Numbered from the stretch's first letter, positions 22,875 through 35,694 are shown. The stretch is DNA of 64,000 nucleotides from Brienomyrus brachyistius (GCF_023856365.1 NC_064554.1:6811001-6875000), one strand, 5' to 3'. The notes: generated by a model from the letters alone, not told the origin. Numbers and translations: made by a program.

Positions 22875-24925
22875 GTTCTATTTGACTATATATTCATTTT
22901 CAACTCTTAAATATCACAAGAAATATTATTTCACAATGTGAACTTTCCAATATAATTCAGCCCAATTAAAAGATATAATACATTGACATAAAATAATAAT
23001 AATATATGGTTATGTAAGATGATGCGGCTAAGCGAGGGGCTAACCTTTGTTTTAGCATGATTATTTTGACTTGCAGGAATCGTAAATTAAGCAAAATGAT
23101 TTAAGTCATTCATGACAAAGACAGGCTAGGCTACTCCAAGAAGATATATGACTAACCTTGAGTGAGTTCGTCAAACCTGAATGTCTATTTGCATTGCAGT
23201 GGTCCTATGGTGATATTTATGTTCTGCTTCGCAATACTAACAGACAACCTTCATCTACTATGCGCCATTTCTTTTCGCAGTAGTAGGAAGGAAAATTTTA
23301 GGCTATATTACATATTTCTGATAGCCCGGTCTCATACATGGGTGATAGAGCTGCACTGTCAGTGTCACCATCTTTTATAGACCACGGTTTTTGGTGGTCA
23401 TTTTCAGATTGAACCACTTCTTCCTCACCTCTGCTGCTGTTCTCATGGCAGGTGACACAGCATTAACTGCATGCGTCACCTGTCCCCATGCTGGATTGCT
23501 CAAAAACATTTGTTTTTGTGTCTATTATGTAAACCTTCCACCCCATTCTTCCCCAAACCTTGAGCAAGGCCCTCAATCCCAGCCTGTGTTTGAAATGTCC
23601 ACTCACCCACCACATAGACCACTACATAGGGAGTCGGCCATTTTGTCATGCTGTCAGAATTCTCATCTGTAAATTTACGATGGGCACTACAAAATTGGCA
23701 CAAGGCACACCAAAATGTCATGCACAGAAGTTGTACTGTACGTCGGTCAACTTAGACCACCTTGCATTGCAGCCCATCGCGTGAGTGCTGGAAACGTATT
23801 TGAGAAACTTTGCTCAGTCTGAACTGTAAACTTTAAGCGTTGTTAAGTAGCTTGCTTATGAAATATTTGCACGTGGGCAATAATCAGCTACGGGGATAGC
23901 CCTGCTTTAACATATGTCAGTCACAACATGTACTGAAATAGCAACGATGGTGTCCATGTTCTGGTGTTGGTTTTAGAGAAAGAGATAACGATTACGAATA
24001 TCCAGCACATAATCATGTAGCAGCACAACATCCTGCTAGTGCCTGAAATGTATCACCCGCTGTCTGCCATTGTCCTCTAGTGAGTGGTCAATGTACTGAA
24101 CACTATATAGTGAGTTTCTGAGTGAGCTAACAAGGGGACAACACAGCCCTAATTACCCCAGAGACTGGATGACCCTCCTTTTCAAAAAATTTGTGCAACT
24201 TTAGATCTAGCATCTGCTATTGAAGTTAAATGTCATTTGTCTTGTGATAATTCAACCTGATTCCATGTTTGCCAGCATGTACATATTGAAGATTAAAATC
24301 CAGTTTTGACACATGCTTGCCACTCATTCCTCGTCAGCTCTCTCACCGTGCTTCTCCATGTTATTCTTCATTTTTCAGATGAGATCTTGTATACCTTTTG
24401 GACTTTTTAAGATGTTTTCCACCACTATATGAAAAATTCAAAACATCTGCAAAAGTTGTTGATCTGTGGAGGCAGATTGATCATATTTATTGATTGGCTG
24501 TAATGGGTGGTGTATGATGGTTGTGTTTGCACGTCGTCTTGCTGGAGTTCGGAAAATCGAATCGGTAGCTGCTGCGGGGAGAGAATGTTCATGTGTGGCT
24601 CAGACCTTGATTTCATAGTTTCTCAGGCGCAGCCCATGGGAAGCACCTTGGGAATACAGGAGGACTTGAGGAGTATTCCGGTTGATATGCCTTTCAGAGG
24701 TTTTTCTCTGTACAAAGTACCACGAAACAGCTCCTACCACCTAAAGCAATTTGCCAGGTACGGTGTACTCAAACTTATCTTGATTAGAAGGGATCAAATC
24801 ATTTTTAAAAATGATTGAATTTTAGAGGGGTCTTTGTGAAAGGCCCAGCAGGTAAAAGTAAATATAACTGAGCATGTACCATTAAATGAAATGCCATTGT
24901 TTGTTCTCTGGAAGACCTAATGACT
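22875..24925. other. Intergenic, nothing recognised
   Basis: Unremarkable sequence with short, unconvincing open frames and no clear repeat structure. Confidence 0.45.
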
Positions 24926-24929
24926 ATTC

Positions 24930-25023
24930 TGTTCTATTCTATTCTATTCTATTCTATTCTATTCTATTCTATTCTGTTCTGTTCTGTTCTGTTCTATTAT
25001 ATTATATTATATTATATTATATT
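24930..25023 (+). repeat. (TTCTA)n / (TTATA)n microsatellite
   Basis: Perfect TTCTA pentamers pass into TTCTG and then TTATA variants. The same motif forms the tail of a retroposon at 46.6 kb. Confidence 0.9.
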
Positions 25024-25553
25024 CTTCATAAATGTAAACAGTAGTATCCTGTCGTAGTATATCTGTTAGAGTATATCTGTGATGTTCACATGTGAAATGT
25101 ATGTTTGACTAGATGGCAGTGAATATGGTCTACAGCTCTTCTGAACAAAGTCCTAAAGGTTTTTTTTAATGAAATGTGCACCATATCATGTAGTGTGAAA
25201 TGAGACAGAAAACTGCCTTAAAATCTGCAAGAAATGCATGGAGATACTGAATAGTGTGTCTACAATTATTTTGACTGAGATTTTGTTCCATTCGTTCTCG
25301 TCATGCCTCAGTGTTGTATATATAAAAGCGTACCATCCTCTATTTTTGTGCAAATCAGTCTGTGCGCATTTCCCTGTCATGAGAAGGATCTCGGGAGCAG
25401 TTTAGTGTTGGAGTGTAGATAAGTCTGCAGTTCAGAGCAGGAGGTGCAGATGTTGACAAAGAGTGATGCAGGCCACTGGTTTTTAATCAGGGTTTCGGTT
25501 CAAGTGTAATGCCCAAAAACGAGGAGCTCAGATATACACACACTAAAGAGCTC

Positions 25554-25625
25554 ATGTGATTGGCTGAAAACCACCTGATGTAATTGGATGAAAACCACCT
25601 GATGTCATTGGTTAAAACCCACATG
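25554..25625 (+). repeat. Three-copy 24-bp tandem repeat
   Basis: Three successive 24-base units share the pattern atgt.attgg.t.aaa.ccacctg. Confidence 0.75.
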
Positions 25626-25956
25626 GTATTCTGATGACAAAACATCTGTTGCATTGGTGGCGAACATCCATCACAGTTATTTTTAGTAAAGATGGGCCTC
25701 GGGGATAAATAATTATTTATTACTGTTAGACATTCTCATCTTATCACTTCTTAGTTTCAAACATTTAACAGGTGGTCAAAGTAACCCTGGAAGAGAGGCA
25801 CCTTCAGCAGATGCATTCTCCATTAGCAAAATCATTCCTTGCTGAAAATATAGTGAAGTAATAATTTATTCATGTAAAATTTTTGCAGAGCACATTAAAT
25901 AAGTTAATGATACAGTCATCCACCTTCCAAGCGCTTATTTTGGTAAGGGTTGTGGG

Positions 25957-26215
25957 GTGGGGGGTGGCATTTCCAGGTACCACAGGACACGGGGCTGGGG
26001 ACACCCTGGATGGGATACCAGTCCATCACAGCACACAGAGCTGAGGACACCCTGATTGGAATATCAGTCCATCACAGGACACCGGCCTGGATACACTCTG
26101 GATGGGATACCAGTGCATCACAGGACACCGGGCTGGGGACACTCTGGATGGGATACCAGTGCATCACAGGACTGGGGGACACCCTGGACGGGATGCCAGT
26201 CCATCACCAGACACA
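25957..26215 (+). repeat. Minisatellite (about 45-bp units) derived from a reverse-oriented SINE
   Basis: About six units share ggatgggataccag, then tccatcacaggacac, then gggctggggacac. These words are characteristic of the reverse complement of the fish tRNA-SINE body. The next sequence (gggcaatttagagatgtcag, about 26241) continues as SINE sequence, so the array sits inside a SINE copy. Confidence 0.75.
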
Positions 26216-26399
26216 ATAAGACACAACATCAAACACTATGGGCAATTTAGAGATGTCAGTAAGTCTAATTGCATGTATTTAGAAATGTTAGGTAAAGGAT
26301 GCAAACCAGGACTCGGACACAGGGAAAATGCCAGAAATGTTCGGACAAGACAAACCAATAAGGAAGCATATGCGCTCCTTGTCTGCCACCTTCCTTAGA

Positions 26400-28062
26400 G
26401 GCAATGATTAACATCACTGTGTTTGTCTGTGTGGCAAGTCATAACAAGTGTAGCTAATAGGCAGATAAGCATGCCTGTCTTTGTGCAATTGTAGGAGAAC
26501 CCTCCCTCTCACCCCCCCACAGCTGATCTGATTTGGCTATGGCTGATTTTATAAAGGTCAGCAGCTCTGGAGACTGTATGGTATCGATCTTATATTTTAT
26601 ATAGAGGAGACCATGTGAATCATTTGCTATGCTAATGTATTGCTAGCATGCCAAGAAATACACCATAGATGAATCCCAGTTGAATGCACCTGGTATCCTG
26701 TACGGGGAGTTCAGGTTTTGACACCAGTACCAAGGTCACGTGTCCCAGGATATGCAAAGGAAGAGTGAAAATCATGCTTTGTAAGCACTTTTCACACAGC
26801 AAAATGAGCGCTATTGATTTATCATGGAGTGTGAATACGGGACCTGCAGTATTTATAAGAGGTGATGTTCACCGTCAATTGCTGTTGTAAATTTAATCAC
26901 CTTATAAGATCCCCACGAGTATCTGAATATATATTTTTGCTCTGAGGGAACGGAAATTTCTTCTGAGCCTCTGCTCATGGTAATACGTGCTGGCTTGATA
27001 TATTTGTGGTTGTTGTGTTTAATCTTCTGGACAGTGGATAATTAGCGCATTGTTCATTCTCAGTGTGATTAGCATGCAGGTAGCAGTTGGCCGCTTCTTA
27101 AAGGGATATAGAGCGGCACAGTAATGCATGTGGGCTGTTTGATCCTCTGCATTTGTACATTATTGAGACATTTTGAGGTGTAAGCTGATTGGAGGTCAGA
27201 AGGACTACCGTGATGCAAAGAATAAGAGCAGGAATGTCTTGAGGTGCTGAATTATTTATATGATTCATGAATTATAAAAATGCCCGTCTCCCAAAGCACA
27301 GTGTGTAGTCTGAGAAACACATATAAATGAAAATAGTAGGCATATCAAAGTTAAGTAGTGGGATTTTTGAGTCTATGGTGCCTGAAATGTTAGTGAACGA
27401 TTGCATAAAACCAGGTTCAGTCCTTTGTCGTATTTTGACCGCATAAAATAAACTTTTATCAGTGTCACCGTAGATGTAAGGATGCATGTGACCTGTAGGG
27501 TCACAAAGCATGAGATTAACCTGACTTTACAGTTTGTCAGAAAAAAAGTCATTTTGACCACAAACATAGAACATTAAGATTTATCAGTTTAGTTAACTTT
27601 TTCCATCCTCTGATATCTTACTGACACTGATGACACAGTGAGTAAATTAACCTGTATAACCTAGCCTGTATTATTAAGTGTTTTTGAACAAAACAGAAGG
27701 TTTTGTTTCGGGGACTGAAATATGATTATTAGTAGAGAAAAAAACGTCTTTAATTTAAATATCGGAGGATTAAATGCCCTGATTTGACTTAAATCCCAGT
27801 TCTCTATCTTCGGAGCTTTTATGTTCTCTGTCTGCTTGCAGGATTTTCTGTCAGATGGTGAGTTTTTACCGCAGCTGGCTATCCAGGCTGAGTGATGAAC
27901 CACGACTGCTTTTTGTATATGAATGTCAGAGAGCAAAATGACACCCTGTCAACATGTTCAACATGGACTGAGAGAATAAATTCCCACCTGTGACTGTGAC
28001 TTGTATATAAAAAAAGCTTTATAGGTTCAGGACTAGAAATATTACATATTAAAATTAATCTA
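26400..28062. other. Intergenic, nothing recognised
   Basis: No supported gene, repeat array or mobile element seen. Confidence 0.45.
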
Positions 28063-29414
28063 GGTACCGTAATCCTTTGTACTGTGTCCGTGCCCGGCCG
28101 CATGCTGCCCCTCCGCGTACCGTAATCCTTTGTACTGTGTCCGTGCCCGGCCGCATGCTGCCCCTCCGCGTACCGTAATCCTTTGTACTGTGTCCGTGCC
28201 CGGCCGCATGGTGCCCCTCCGCGTACCGTAATCCTTTGTACTGTGTCCGTGCCCGGCTGCATGGTGCCCCTCCGCGTACCGTAATCCTTTGTACTGTGTC
28301 CGTGCCCGGCCGCATGCTGCCCCTCCGCGTACAGAAATCCTTTGTGTCGGTACTGTGTCCGTGCCCGGCCGCATGGTGCCCCTCCGCGTACAGAAATCCT
28401 TTGTGTCGGTACTGTGTCCGTGCCTGGCCGCATGGTGCCCCTCCGCGTACCGTAATCCTTTGTACTGTGTCCGTGCCCGGCCGCATGCTGCCCCTCCGCG
28501 TACAGAAATCCTTTGTGTCGGTACTGTGTCCGTGCCCGGCCGCATGCTGCCCCTCCGCGTACAGAAATCCTTTGTGTCGGTACTGTGTCCGTGCCCGGCC
28601 GCATGCTGCCCCTCCGCGTACCGTAATCCTTTGTCTTGGTACTGTGTCCGTGCCCGGCTGCATGGTGCCCCTCCGTGTACTGCAATCCTTTGTGTCGGTA
28701 CTGTGTCCGTGCCCAGCTGCATGGCGCCCCTCCGCGTACCGTAATCCTTTGTGTCCGTACTGTGTCCGTGCCCGACCGCATGGCGCCCCTCCGCATACCG
28801 TAATCCTTTGTGTCGGTACTGTGTCCGTGTCTGGCCACATGGTGCCCCTCCGCGCACTGTAATCCTTTGTGTCGGTTCTGTGTCCGTGCCCGGCCGCATG
28901 GTGCCCCTCCGCGTACCGTAATCCTTTGTGTCAGTACTGTGTCCGTGTCCGGCCACATGGTGCCCCTCCGCGCACTGTAATCCTTTGTGTCGGTACTGTG
29001 TCCGTGCCCGGCCGCATGGCGCCCCTCCGCGTACCGTAATCCTTTGTGTCGGTACTGTGTCCGTGCCCAGCTGCATGGCGCCCCTCCGCGTACCGTAATC
29101 CTTTGTGTCCGTACTGTGTCCGTGCCCGACCGCATGGCGCCCCTCCGCATACCGTAATCCTTTGTGTCAGTACTGTGTCCGTGTCTGGCCACATGGTGCC
29201 CCTCCGCGCACTGTAATCCTTTGTGTCGGTTCTGTGTCCGTGCCCGGTCGCATGGTGCCCCTCCGCGTACCGTAATCCTTTGTGTCAGTACTGTGTCCGT
29301 GTCTGGCCACATGGTGCCCCTCCGCGCACTGTAATCCTTTGTGTCGGTTCTGTGTCCGTGCCCGGTCGCATGGTGCCCCTCCGCGTACCGTAATCCTTTG
29401 TGTCAGTACTGTGT
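28063..29414. repeat. GC/CpG-rich minisatellite, about 23 units of 53 or 59 bp, with higher-order structure
   Basis: The core unit reads (plus) gtaccgtaatcctttgt, actgtgtccgtgcc, cggccgcatg, tgcccctccgc. The first five units and the eighth are 53 bp. The others carry an extra six bases (GTCGGT or variants) and are about 59 bp. Unit variants from 28711 to 29414 form a 354-bp six-unit higher-order repeat. Neither 53 nor 59 is divisible by three, and the unit lacks stops in several frames, so long open frames arise on both strands (up to 477 codons on minus). I do not regard them as genes. Confidence 0.95.
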
Positions 29415-29439
29415 TTTATGTTTTATGTGAGGGGCCACT

Positions 29440-30060
29440 CTGTATTCACTAGTATTATGGCTGCTCTGTCTTCACTGGAATTATGCCCTGCTTCGCCTTT
29501 ACTGTAATTAAGGTGGCTTGGTCTTTGCTGGAATTATGGCTTCCAGTGTCCTCACTGGAATTATGGCTGTTCTGTCTTTATTGTAATTATCACTACTCTG
29601 TCTTCACTGTAGTTATGAGCACTCTGTCATCATTGCAATGATGGGCTGTTTGCACTCCACGCTGAAAAGCAAATATTTTAACTGGATTTCAAAATGATAT
29701 GACATGGAGTGATAACAGAAATCTATGCATGCATGACAGTGGTGGATACTGACCATCTACCAAATGGCACTCGTACCTCCTTCCTTCCATAAAAGCCATT
29801 GGCCTCAGTGACTTTCTTCACTGCAGCCCCTCTTGCTTGTCGGTGCCATTCAGCTGTCCCAGGAGCATATACTCACTGCAATTATGGCTACTCTCTCTTC
29901 ACCTCAATTACGGACGCTTGGTTTTCACTGGAAATATGGCCGTCTGTCTTCACTGCAATTATGGCTGCTCTGTCTTCACTGTAATTATGATCACTGTCTT
30001 CACTGGAATTATGGCTGCTCTGTCTTCACTGTAATTACAGCCACTTTACTGCAATTATAC
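29440..30060. repeat. Degenerate tandem repeat of about 25-33 bp in two blocks
   Basis: Units on the pattern ctgtcttcactggaattatg, gctgct recur at 29440-29640 and again at 29870-30060, with variable length and sequence. The gap between the blocks contains the dispersed segment at 29796-29868. Confidence 0.75.
29796..29868 (-). pseudogene. Fragment of an unidentified coding repeat (copy 2 at 35521-35694)
   Basis: About 70 bases nearly identical to 35557-35627. The minus strand reads PGTAEWHRQARGAAVKKVTE then ANGFYGR in frame. Probably part of a mobile-element protein; family not recognised. Confidence 0.45.
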
Positions 30061-30064
30061 TAAT

Positions 30065-31640
30065 ATGCAAATATACTATATACATGATACTCCAAGAGGT
30101 GTTCATAGATTCAAGGCAGCCAAAAATGAGGAGCACATTTTTGTGTTATGCAGGCCAGAAGTACAAAAGGCTACAATGACAGGGACAAGACATGTAGAAG
30201 CATTTAGCGAAAGACTCAGCCCTCTGTAAAGTAACAAGCGCTCATATACTTGACAAGCTGTGCTGTTGTTGGCCAATTATAAAATGAAAACACTGCCTGG
30301 CATGATAGCCGTCATCACATGCCTGCTCGGTAACGTGGGGTAGGGTCACCTGAGGCTGTGGTTTGTGACTCTATGCCTGTCAGTGCGAAGCAGAAGAAGA
30401 GCTACAGCGTGGAGACAAAGACAACGTAATGCGAAAGCAACACATTAAAATGAAGGTCACCCTGAAACTGGGGTGATGTGCGGCGGGCTAGTTTGAGCCA
30501 GATGGAAAGGTAAAGCGGCGACTGTCCTGTCTGAGTTCGGCAGATGGGACTCGGAGCTGTCGCAACAAGACGCAGCTGTCTTACTGCCGTCGTTAAGCAG
30601 GACCGGAGAGAATGAAACTCAGTTATCACTGGGGAGGTGAATAGTTTGCCTGTGTGGCAGAGGCTGAACAGAGCGAGACAGAAGGTGATACATGTAGGTC
30701 GACCGTCTGCTTATCTGAGGGTTTGTTTTGTTTGAGTTTGTTTGTATGATTCGTTTGACTTTTCTCCTATGAATATTTTGACTTGTTTTTATACCTACCT
30801 ACCCATAACTCCAACAGCACATTTGTGGAAAGGATGCAAGGTTAGCTGTGTAATACAAGCTGAGTGTTTCATTCCCTACTTGTCTGCTGATTGTGCTCTT
30901 CGCCAAATCCCTCCCCACACCATTCAGGGATGGTGACCAATGATACGCAGTAATCCCTACTTGGCCAATAAGTATGTACTCATTCAGCTGAAGTGTCCTC
31001 TAAACTGCGTAACTGGCAACATGGTCAGTCCTGTGCCAAGTCATGCTTCTGCAGTAATATTGTCAGGCAACGCCATTGTTTTATTTGCATCTATCGTAAA
31101 GTATTGTGATTGGTGGCAGACAACATAGGATACGCTTCAGAATTTCAAATAAGTGTTTCCTCACACCTGAGGTCTGTTTACCCTTGAACTCTGCAAGGCC
31201 TTATACTGCATACGTACAGTGCGCTAAGAGATAGACACAGAACAATTAATCCGTGGAGCGTATATTACACACATATTGGCTTTCCCATTTGACATAAATG
31301 CACTGATCTGAACTATAGAAATACAGATGACTGTTAAAATAACACTTATTTTGAAGGTTGTCTAACATTGCTGCAAGCATGCAAAAAAAATTTTAGGGAA
31401 TGTAAAAATACTAATCATAAATTGAAATTACAGCATCTGTGTGTGGAAAAAAAAACAAATGAAAAAATCCATAATAGCTGATTTGTGTTCATGTTGCCAT
31501 GGAGATATTGGCATAGAAAATGTTCCTTTTTTCTTGGCTCTCACATTGACGCACAATTTATTGCACACATAAAATGTTTGTAATTTTTACTCCAGTTTAT
31601 TGTGTACGCAAAAGGTGGAAAGACTGCTGCAGACATACCA
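30065..31640. other. Intergenic, nothing recognised
   Basis: Unique-looking sequence without convincing open frames or repeats. Confidence 0.45.
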
Positions 31641-31654
31641 GTAAGCTTACTGTA

Positions 31655-31975
31655 CACGTCTTTGTCCAGACACGTGGGATAAAGGAGGGAGGGGCAGGCA
31701 AACAAAGGGGGATTTATTGAAACCAAAACTGAACAGAACTGAACAGGGGCTGGAAAACATACAAGGACGTGTGGGGTCAAAAATGGGGGGCAGTGGTACA
31801 GGGAAGGACACGGGCAGACAGGAGGAGCGATGCCACTGGCCAGACTGGGGCTGACGAGACAAACAGATACTTAAATACGAAGACTAACGAGGGGTAATAA
31901 GCAACAGGTGTGACTCATCAGGGCCAAGTTGGGGGGGGGGGGGGACAGGAGGGTCAGGCGGACATGACAGGAAGG
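31655..31975 (-). repeat. Dispersed repeat, family unassigned, with a 14-G run
   Basis: The purine-rich sequence ending in tgactcatcagggccaag and a 14-G run (31931-31944), bounded by gacatgacag, resembles a common fish repeat. A pyrimidine-rich segment at 42747-43092 ending ctcgtgacaaa may be a plus-orientation relative. This rests on pattern memory only. Confidence 0.35.
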
Positions 31976-33040
31976 ACATAACAATCTAGATAGAATTTAA
32001 CTCATAATAAAATGTCATTCACGGCATCGGGAGGGAGACTCTTAACCCAGATGTACGACCTTTACATTTAAAGCCAGAGGGTTTCTATTCGTATAACTTT
32101 TCGGTATTTTGCAGGGTTAGATTGTGAGAAAGTGTCACTCACAGGAGTCAGTTTGCCAATTTTTTTATGTCTCTGTGTTTGGTCCAAATTTGTACTTTGT
32201 GAGAACACAAAGTGTTCTGGTTGCTAGTAAATCCAGTACAAATGTGAAGTAGCCAAGATATTTAACCCTAAGAGATCCACGCTCACAAAGAAATATATCT
32301 TATGGCAGAATTATCCACCCTTCTTCCATATCTGCCCAGGCGCAGGCAGCGATTGTCCCGGCCATCCGGTCTCCTGAGAGGTCATTTGTCTTCACCAGCA
32401 CTGGCTTATATCAGAACAATATACCAAGAGTCGGTATACAAATTATAGGATCGGCGACAAATTATATCAAGGGACCTTCCCCCGGTCGGCGTCAGAATAG
32501 TTTGGGCTGCTTTTGTAGACTGCTCCTCCTGTACAGGGCTACCAAAGCCCCGAGTCGCTCCCAGAAGCCATGGGAATAACTCGAGGGTTACAACACGATT
32601 CCCAGCCACTTCCGAACCAGGGACCTTTTCTGTGTGAGGCAAACCCCACAGTATAGAAGCTTGTATATGACAAAGTTCTGTTTAAATTATGCAGAGCTTT
32701 GAATGAAATGGGGATGTATAATTGACATACAAGAGCTTATGCGTGGTGGTTAGTTTCACAGGCTCAGGATAAGGATGGGATTCTCCTTTTGGCTCCAGTT
32801 TGTGTGTGTTTGTGTTTCCCGGTGACTGTCATACTAATATGAAGAATGTCTTTGACCCTGGGTTTGCAACACTGAAAAATCCAGAGACTTTTTGGTATTG
32901 AAATGAAAATTGAACATGTCCTTCGGTACTGACTGTGAACACAAAAAAAGTCCATTTTGAATTCCCAGTGTTTCTATTGAGCTGTTTTGTCCAGCAAGGA
33001 TTCAAGTGCGGTATTTTATGATTTTACAACATTTATTACT
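31976..33040. other. Intergenic, nothing recognised
   Basis: No supported feature. Confidence 0.4.
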
Positions 33041-33049
33041 ATATATATA

Positions 33050-33337
33050 CAGTACAGGCCAAAAGTTTGGACACACGTTCTCATTCAATGTGTTTTCTTT
33101 ATTTTCATGACCATTGGTAGATTCTCACTGAAGGCATCAAAACTATGAATGAACACATGTGGAGTTATGTACTTAACAAAAAAAGGTGAAATAACTGAAA
33201 ACATGTTTTATATTCTAGTTTCTTCAAAATAGCCACCCTTTGCTCTGATTAATGCTTTGCACTCTCTTGGCAAAGGGTGGCTATTTTGAAGAAACTAGAA
33301 TATAAAACATGTTTTCAGTTATTTCACCTTTTTTTGT
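33050..33337. mobile_element. Tc1-type non-autonomous element with a perfect 67-bp hairpin
   Basis: It starts TA|CAGTACAGGCCAAAAGTTTG, the terminus of a widespread fish Tc1-like family. Positions 33176-33242 are perfectly complementary to 33271-33337, separated by 28 bases. This matches the family's long terminal inverted repeats with the transposase deleted. The right arm stops early, so the outer part of the right repeat is missing. Confidence 0.88.
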
Positions 33338-33482
33338 GATGGACTGTTTTTTTCTAGGCTTGGCTGATCAAACACCGTTTCTGAGCACAAGGATCACCAG
33401 AAGCATGTTTGTCAAAGGAGATTCTAGTACAATGACCTACTTTGCATTTATATAGTTTTAATTTAAATTTAGTCAACTATCT

Positions 33483-33760
33483 ACCCTCCAAATGCTAATC
33501 TAGTGCAGGGTTGTGGGGGGCTTGGACCCCATCCCAGAAAGTACAGGACATGAGTTTCAGTCCATCAGAGGGCACAAATTGTATATACCTGCACTCACAC
33601 AAACATCCGCCAGTTAGCCTTACTGCATGTCTGTGGACTGCAGGACGTGACCATAGTAAGATAATGTCAATCCACATAAAAAAAAAATAAAAAAAATAGG
33701 GGAGGGACTTGAACCTCAGACCCTGGGGGTCTGCAGCACTGTGCTGTTCTGGTCATTTTA
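33483..33760 (-). mobile_element. Degenerate tRNA-derived SINE, reverse orientation
   Basis: Reads gacttgaacctcagaccctg (reverse of a pol III B box) near the right end and actgcatgtctgtggactgc, ttcagtccatcagagggcac toward the left. These are the reverse-complement landmarks of the fish SINE at 50583. An A-rich interruption lies at 33678-33697. Confidence 0.65.
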
Positions 33761-35520
33761 TTGATAAATTTAAAAAGTTTTTTCCCCCTCTAAACTACAT
33801 TCCTTGGATTTTACTGCAATTTGTTCCAAATCAGAAATGAAAAAACCCACCTCCGGATTCCTTTTGGTGCCAGAGCGGGTGCTGTAGTTTGGCTTAACTC
33901 ACCGCCACCCCCCTCCCTCTCTCTCTCTTAAAAAGCATCTCGTTCCGGCTTAAAACCGCATTCGTGAAAACGAGAACCTCTCATGTCTGAGATCTCTGGT
34001 CTTAGATGTGAGGCTTTGATGCAAGAATCACATGCACACCCTACAGACTGAGAAGGCCTGTGTCCAGCCGCTCATTCAATTGCCGAAGATGAAACGTGTT
34101 TATAGGCGAAATAGCTGTCTGAAAATGCCAAAAAATGCGTAGATATGTCTGTAATAATATCAATTTAAATGTTCAGTAAAATCAAATTACATCTGTGACC
34201 ACGTTTCAGAATTGAGTATCATAGGAATATGAGGGTTTTTTTATTGTGTGAATTAGTGTCACAGTGGTGTTTGTAAATAATGTTTGTAAAATAATAGCTA
34301 ACCAGAAATAGATTTTATTGACCGTTGCCAATTGCTCAAAGCTATATTACGTGAATTACTCCTGGAATTCACTCAGTGTTTTCCTTAAAAATCACCATAG
34401 CAACTTCAGCATAATGCATTCCGTTTCTTACTTAACAATGGCTCCACAGGTACTTTACACCTGTGATAAATGTGTTTGGTGACCCAGATGAGACGCAGTG
34501 CATCGCCCTGGTCTCTCGATCACGTAGACTTTCATTATTGCTCACATTGTTTGAAATGAAATGAAGTTATTTGGTTTTTGGTATACGATATCTGGAAAGT
34601 CTCTGCAGAAATCTGTCTGTCTTCCGGCAACATTGTTTATCACAATTCAATAATGGCTGCACCTTTCACTACATGAAAGATATCTCTCACCCATTTTGGA
34701 AGTTCGCCTCTGTGCTGCATATAATTATCCAGTGGTGTGAGTGCTAAACATCCGTGTTATATAAGAGTCATTGGGCTCACAGATAGCTTAGGAACCTCAG
34801 TAAAATTATCATGTAGAATCGTACTAGCTGATCCAGCTTACCAGCTGAAGCAGCCCCTAGCTTGTACTCCCTGCTTCCTGGGATTGGCTCCAGATTTGCC
34901 GTGACCTCGTACTCGATCAGCAGTTGTGTGGGCTGCAGGGAATGGGTGGATTGGCTCACATTACAGCAGAGTGAAAAAATGTACAAACTATCCTATTTTT
35001 CCTGCATGTTACACATTTGGTGTTAGTTTCAAGAATTCGCTCCTTTTATTGTTCGCCATAAATGTTTTAACATAAATTTAATTATGTTTTAAATTACATG
35101 TTTGCATGCTGATGCATGTTTTTTGTTGAATTATATTTGTGTCTAGTAAATTTGTAATAATACATATTTGGAATAAAGGTAAAAATCCCAATATTGAGTC
35201 ATTTCATAAAATATACAGTATTTCATATAACGTACAGCTTTTTTTAAAAAAAAAATCTCGTGTTACTGTGCTTACAAACAGTATGAATGTGATTCATCGC
35301 AGGCTTATGCGTAAAATCAGGTCATATCTGCACAGGTCCTGAATTGTAATGCTTCCCTCGGGTTTCAAGATGAGTGTTGAAAAGTAGCAACTAGACACGT
35401 GCAGGAGAGCAGAGTAGCTCTGGGGCAGAGTGAGCACTGCTGGGTGATTGTTTAGTGTGGCGTCAAATAGAATTCAGCACCTTTGAAGATCCAAGAGTGC
35501 TGGAATCTCATTTTTCCACT
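33761..35520. other. Intergenic, nothing recognised
   Basis: AT-rich; only short open frames with no family resemblance. Confidence 0.45.
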
Positions 35521-35694
35521 TTAAACGTTTAGTCTCTTTAAAGTCCTCCCGTAAATACCATTGGCCTCAGTGACTTTCTTCACTGCAGCCCCTCTTGCTT
35601 GTCGGTGCCAGTCAGCTGTCCCAGGAGGTCTCAGTGCAAGCATTGCTCTGACGTTCTCCTTCCTCCGCTTGACAGCTCTCATCAGCCCAGGTCT
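35521..35694 (-). pseudogene. Short coding remnant, probably of a mobile element
   Basis: A stop-to-stop minus-strand frame of 57 codons reads RPGLMRAVKRRKENVRAMLA, LRPPGTADWHRQARGAAVKK, VTEANGIYGRTLKRL. It is basic and lacks an obvious start. A second, partly overlapping copy at 29796-29868 keeps the same frame. I do not recognise the family. Confidence 0.5.

Noticed and set aside
27879..29312. 477-codon minus-strand open frame, plus overlapping frames on both strands
   Set aside because: It is almost entirely the 53/59-bp minisatellite. A stop-free unit whose length is not a multiple of three is open in every frame. No homology, and no start context or splice signals.
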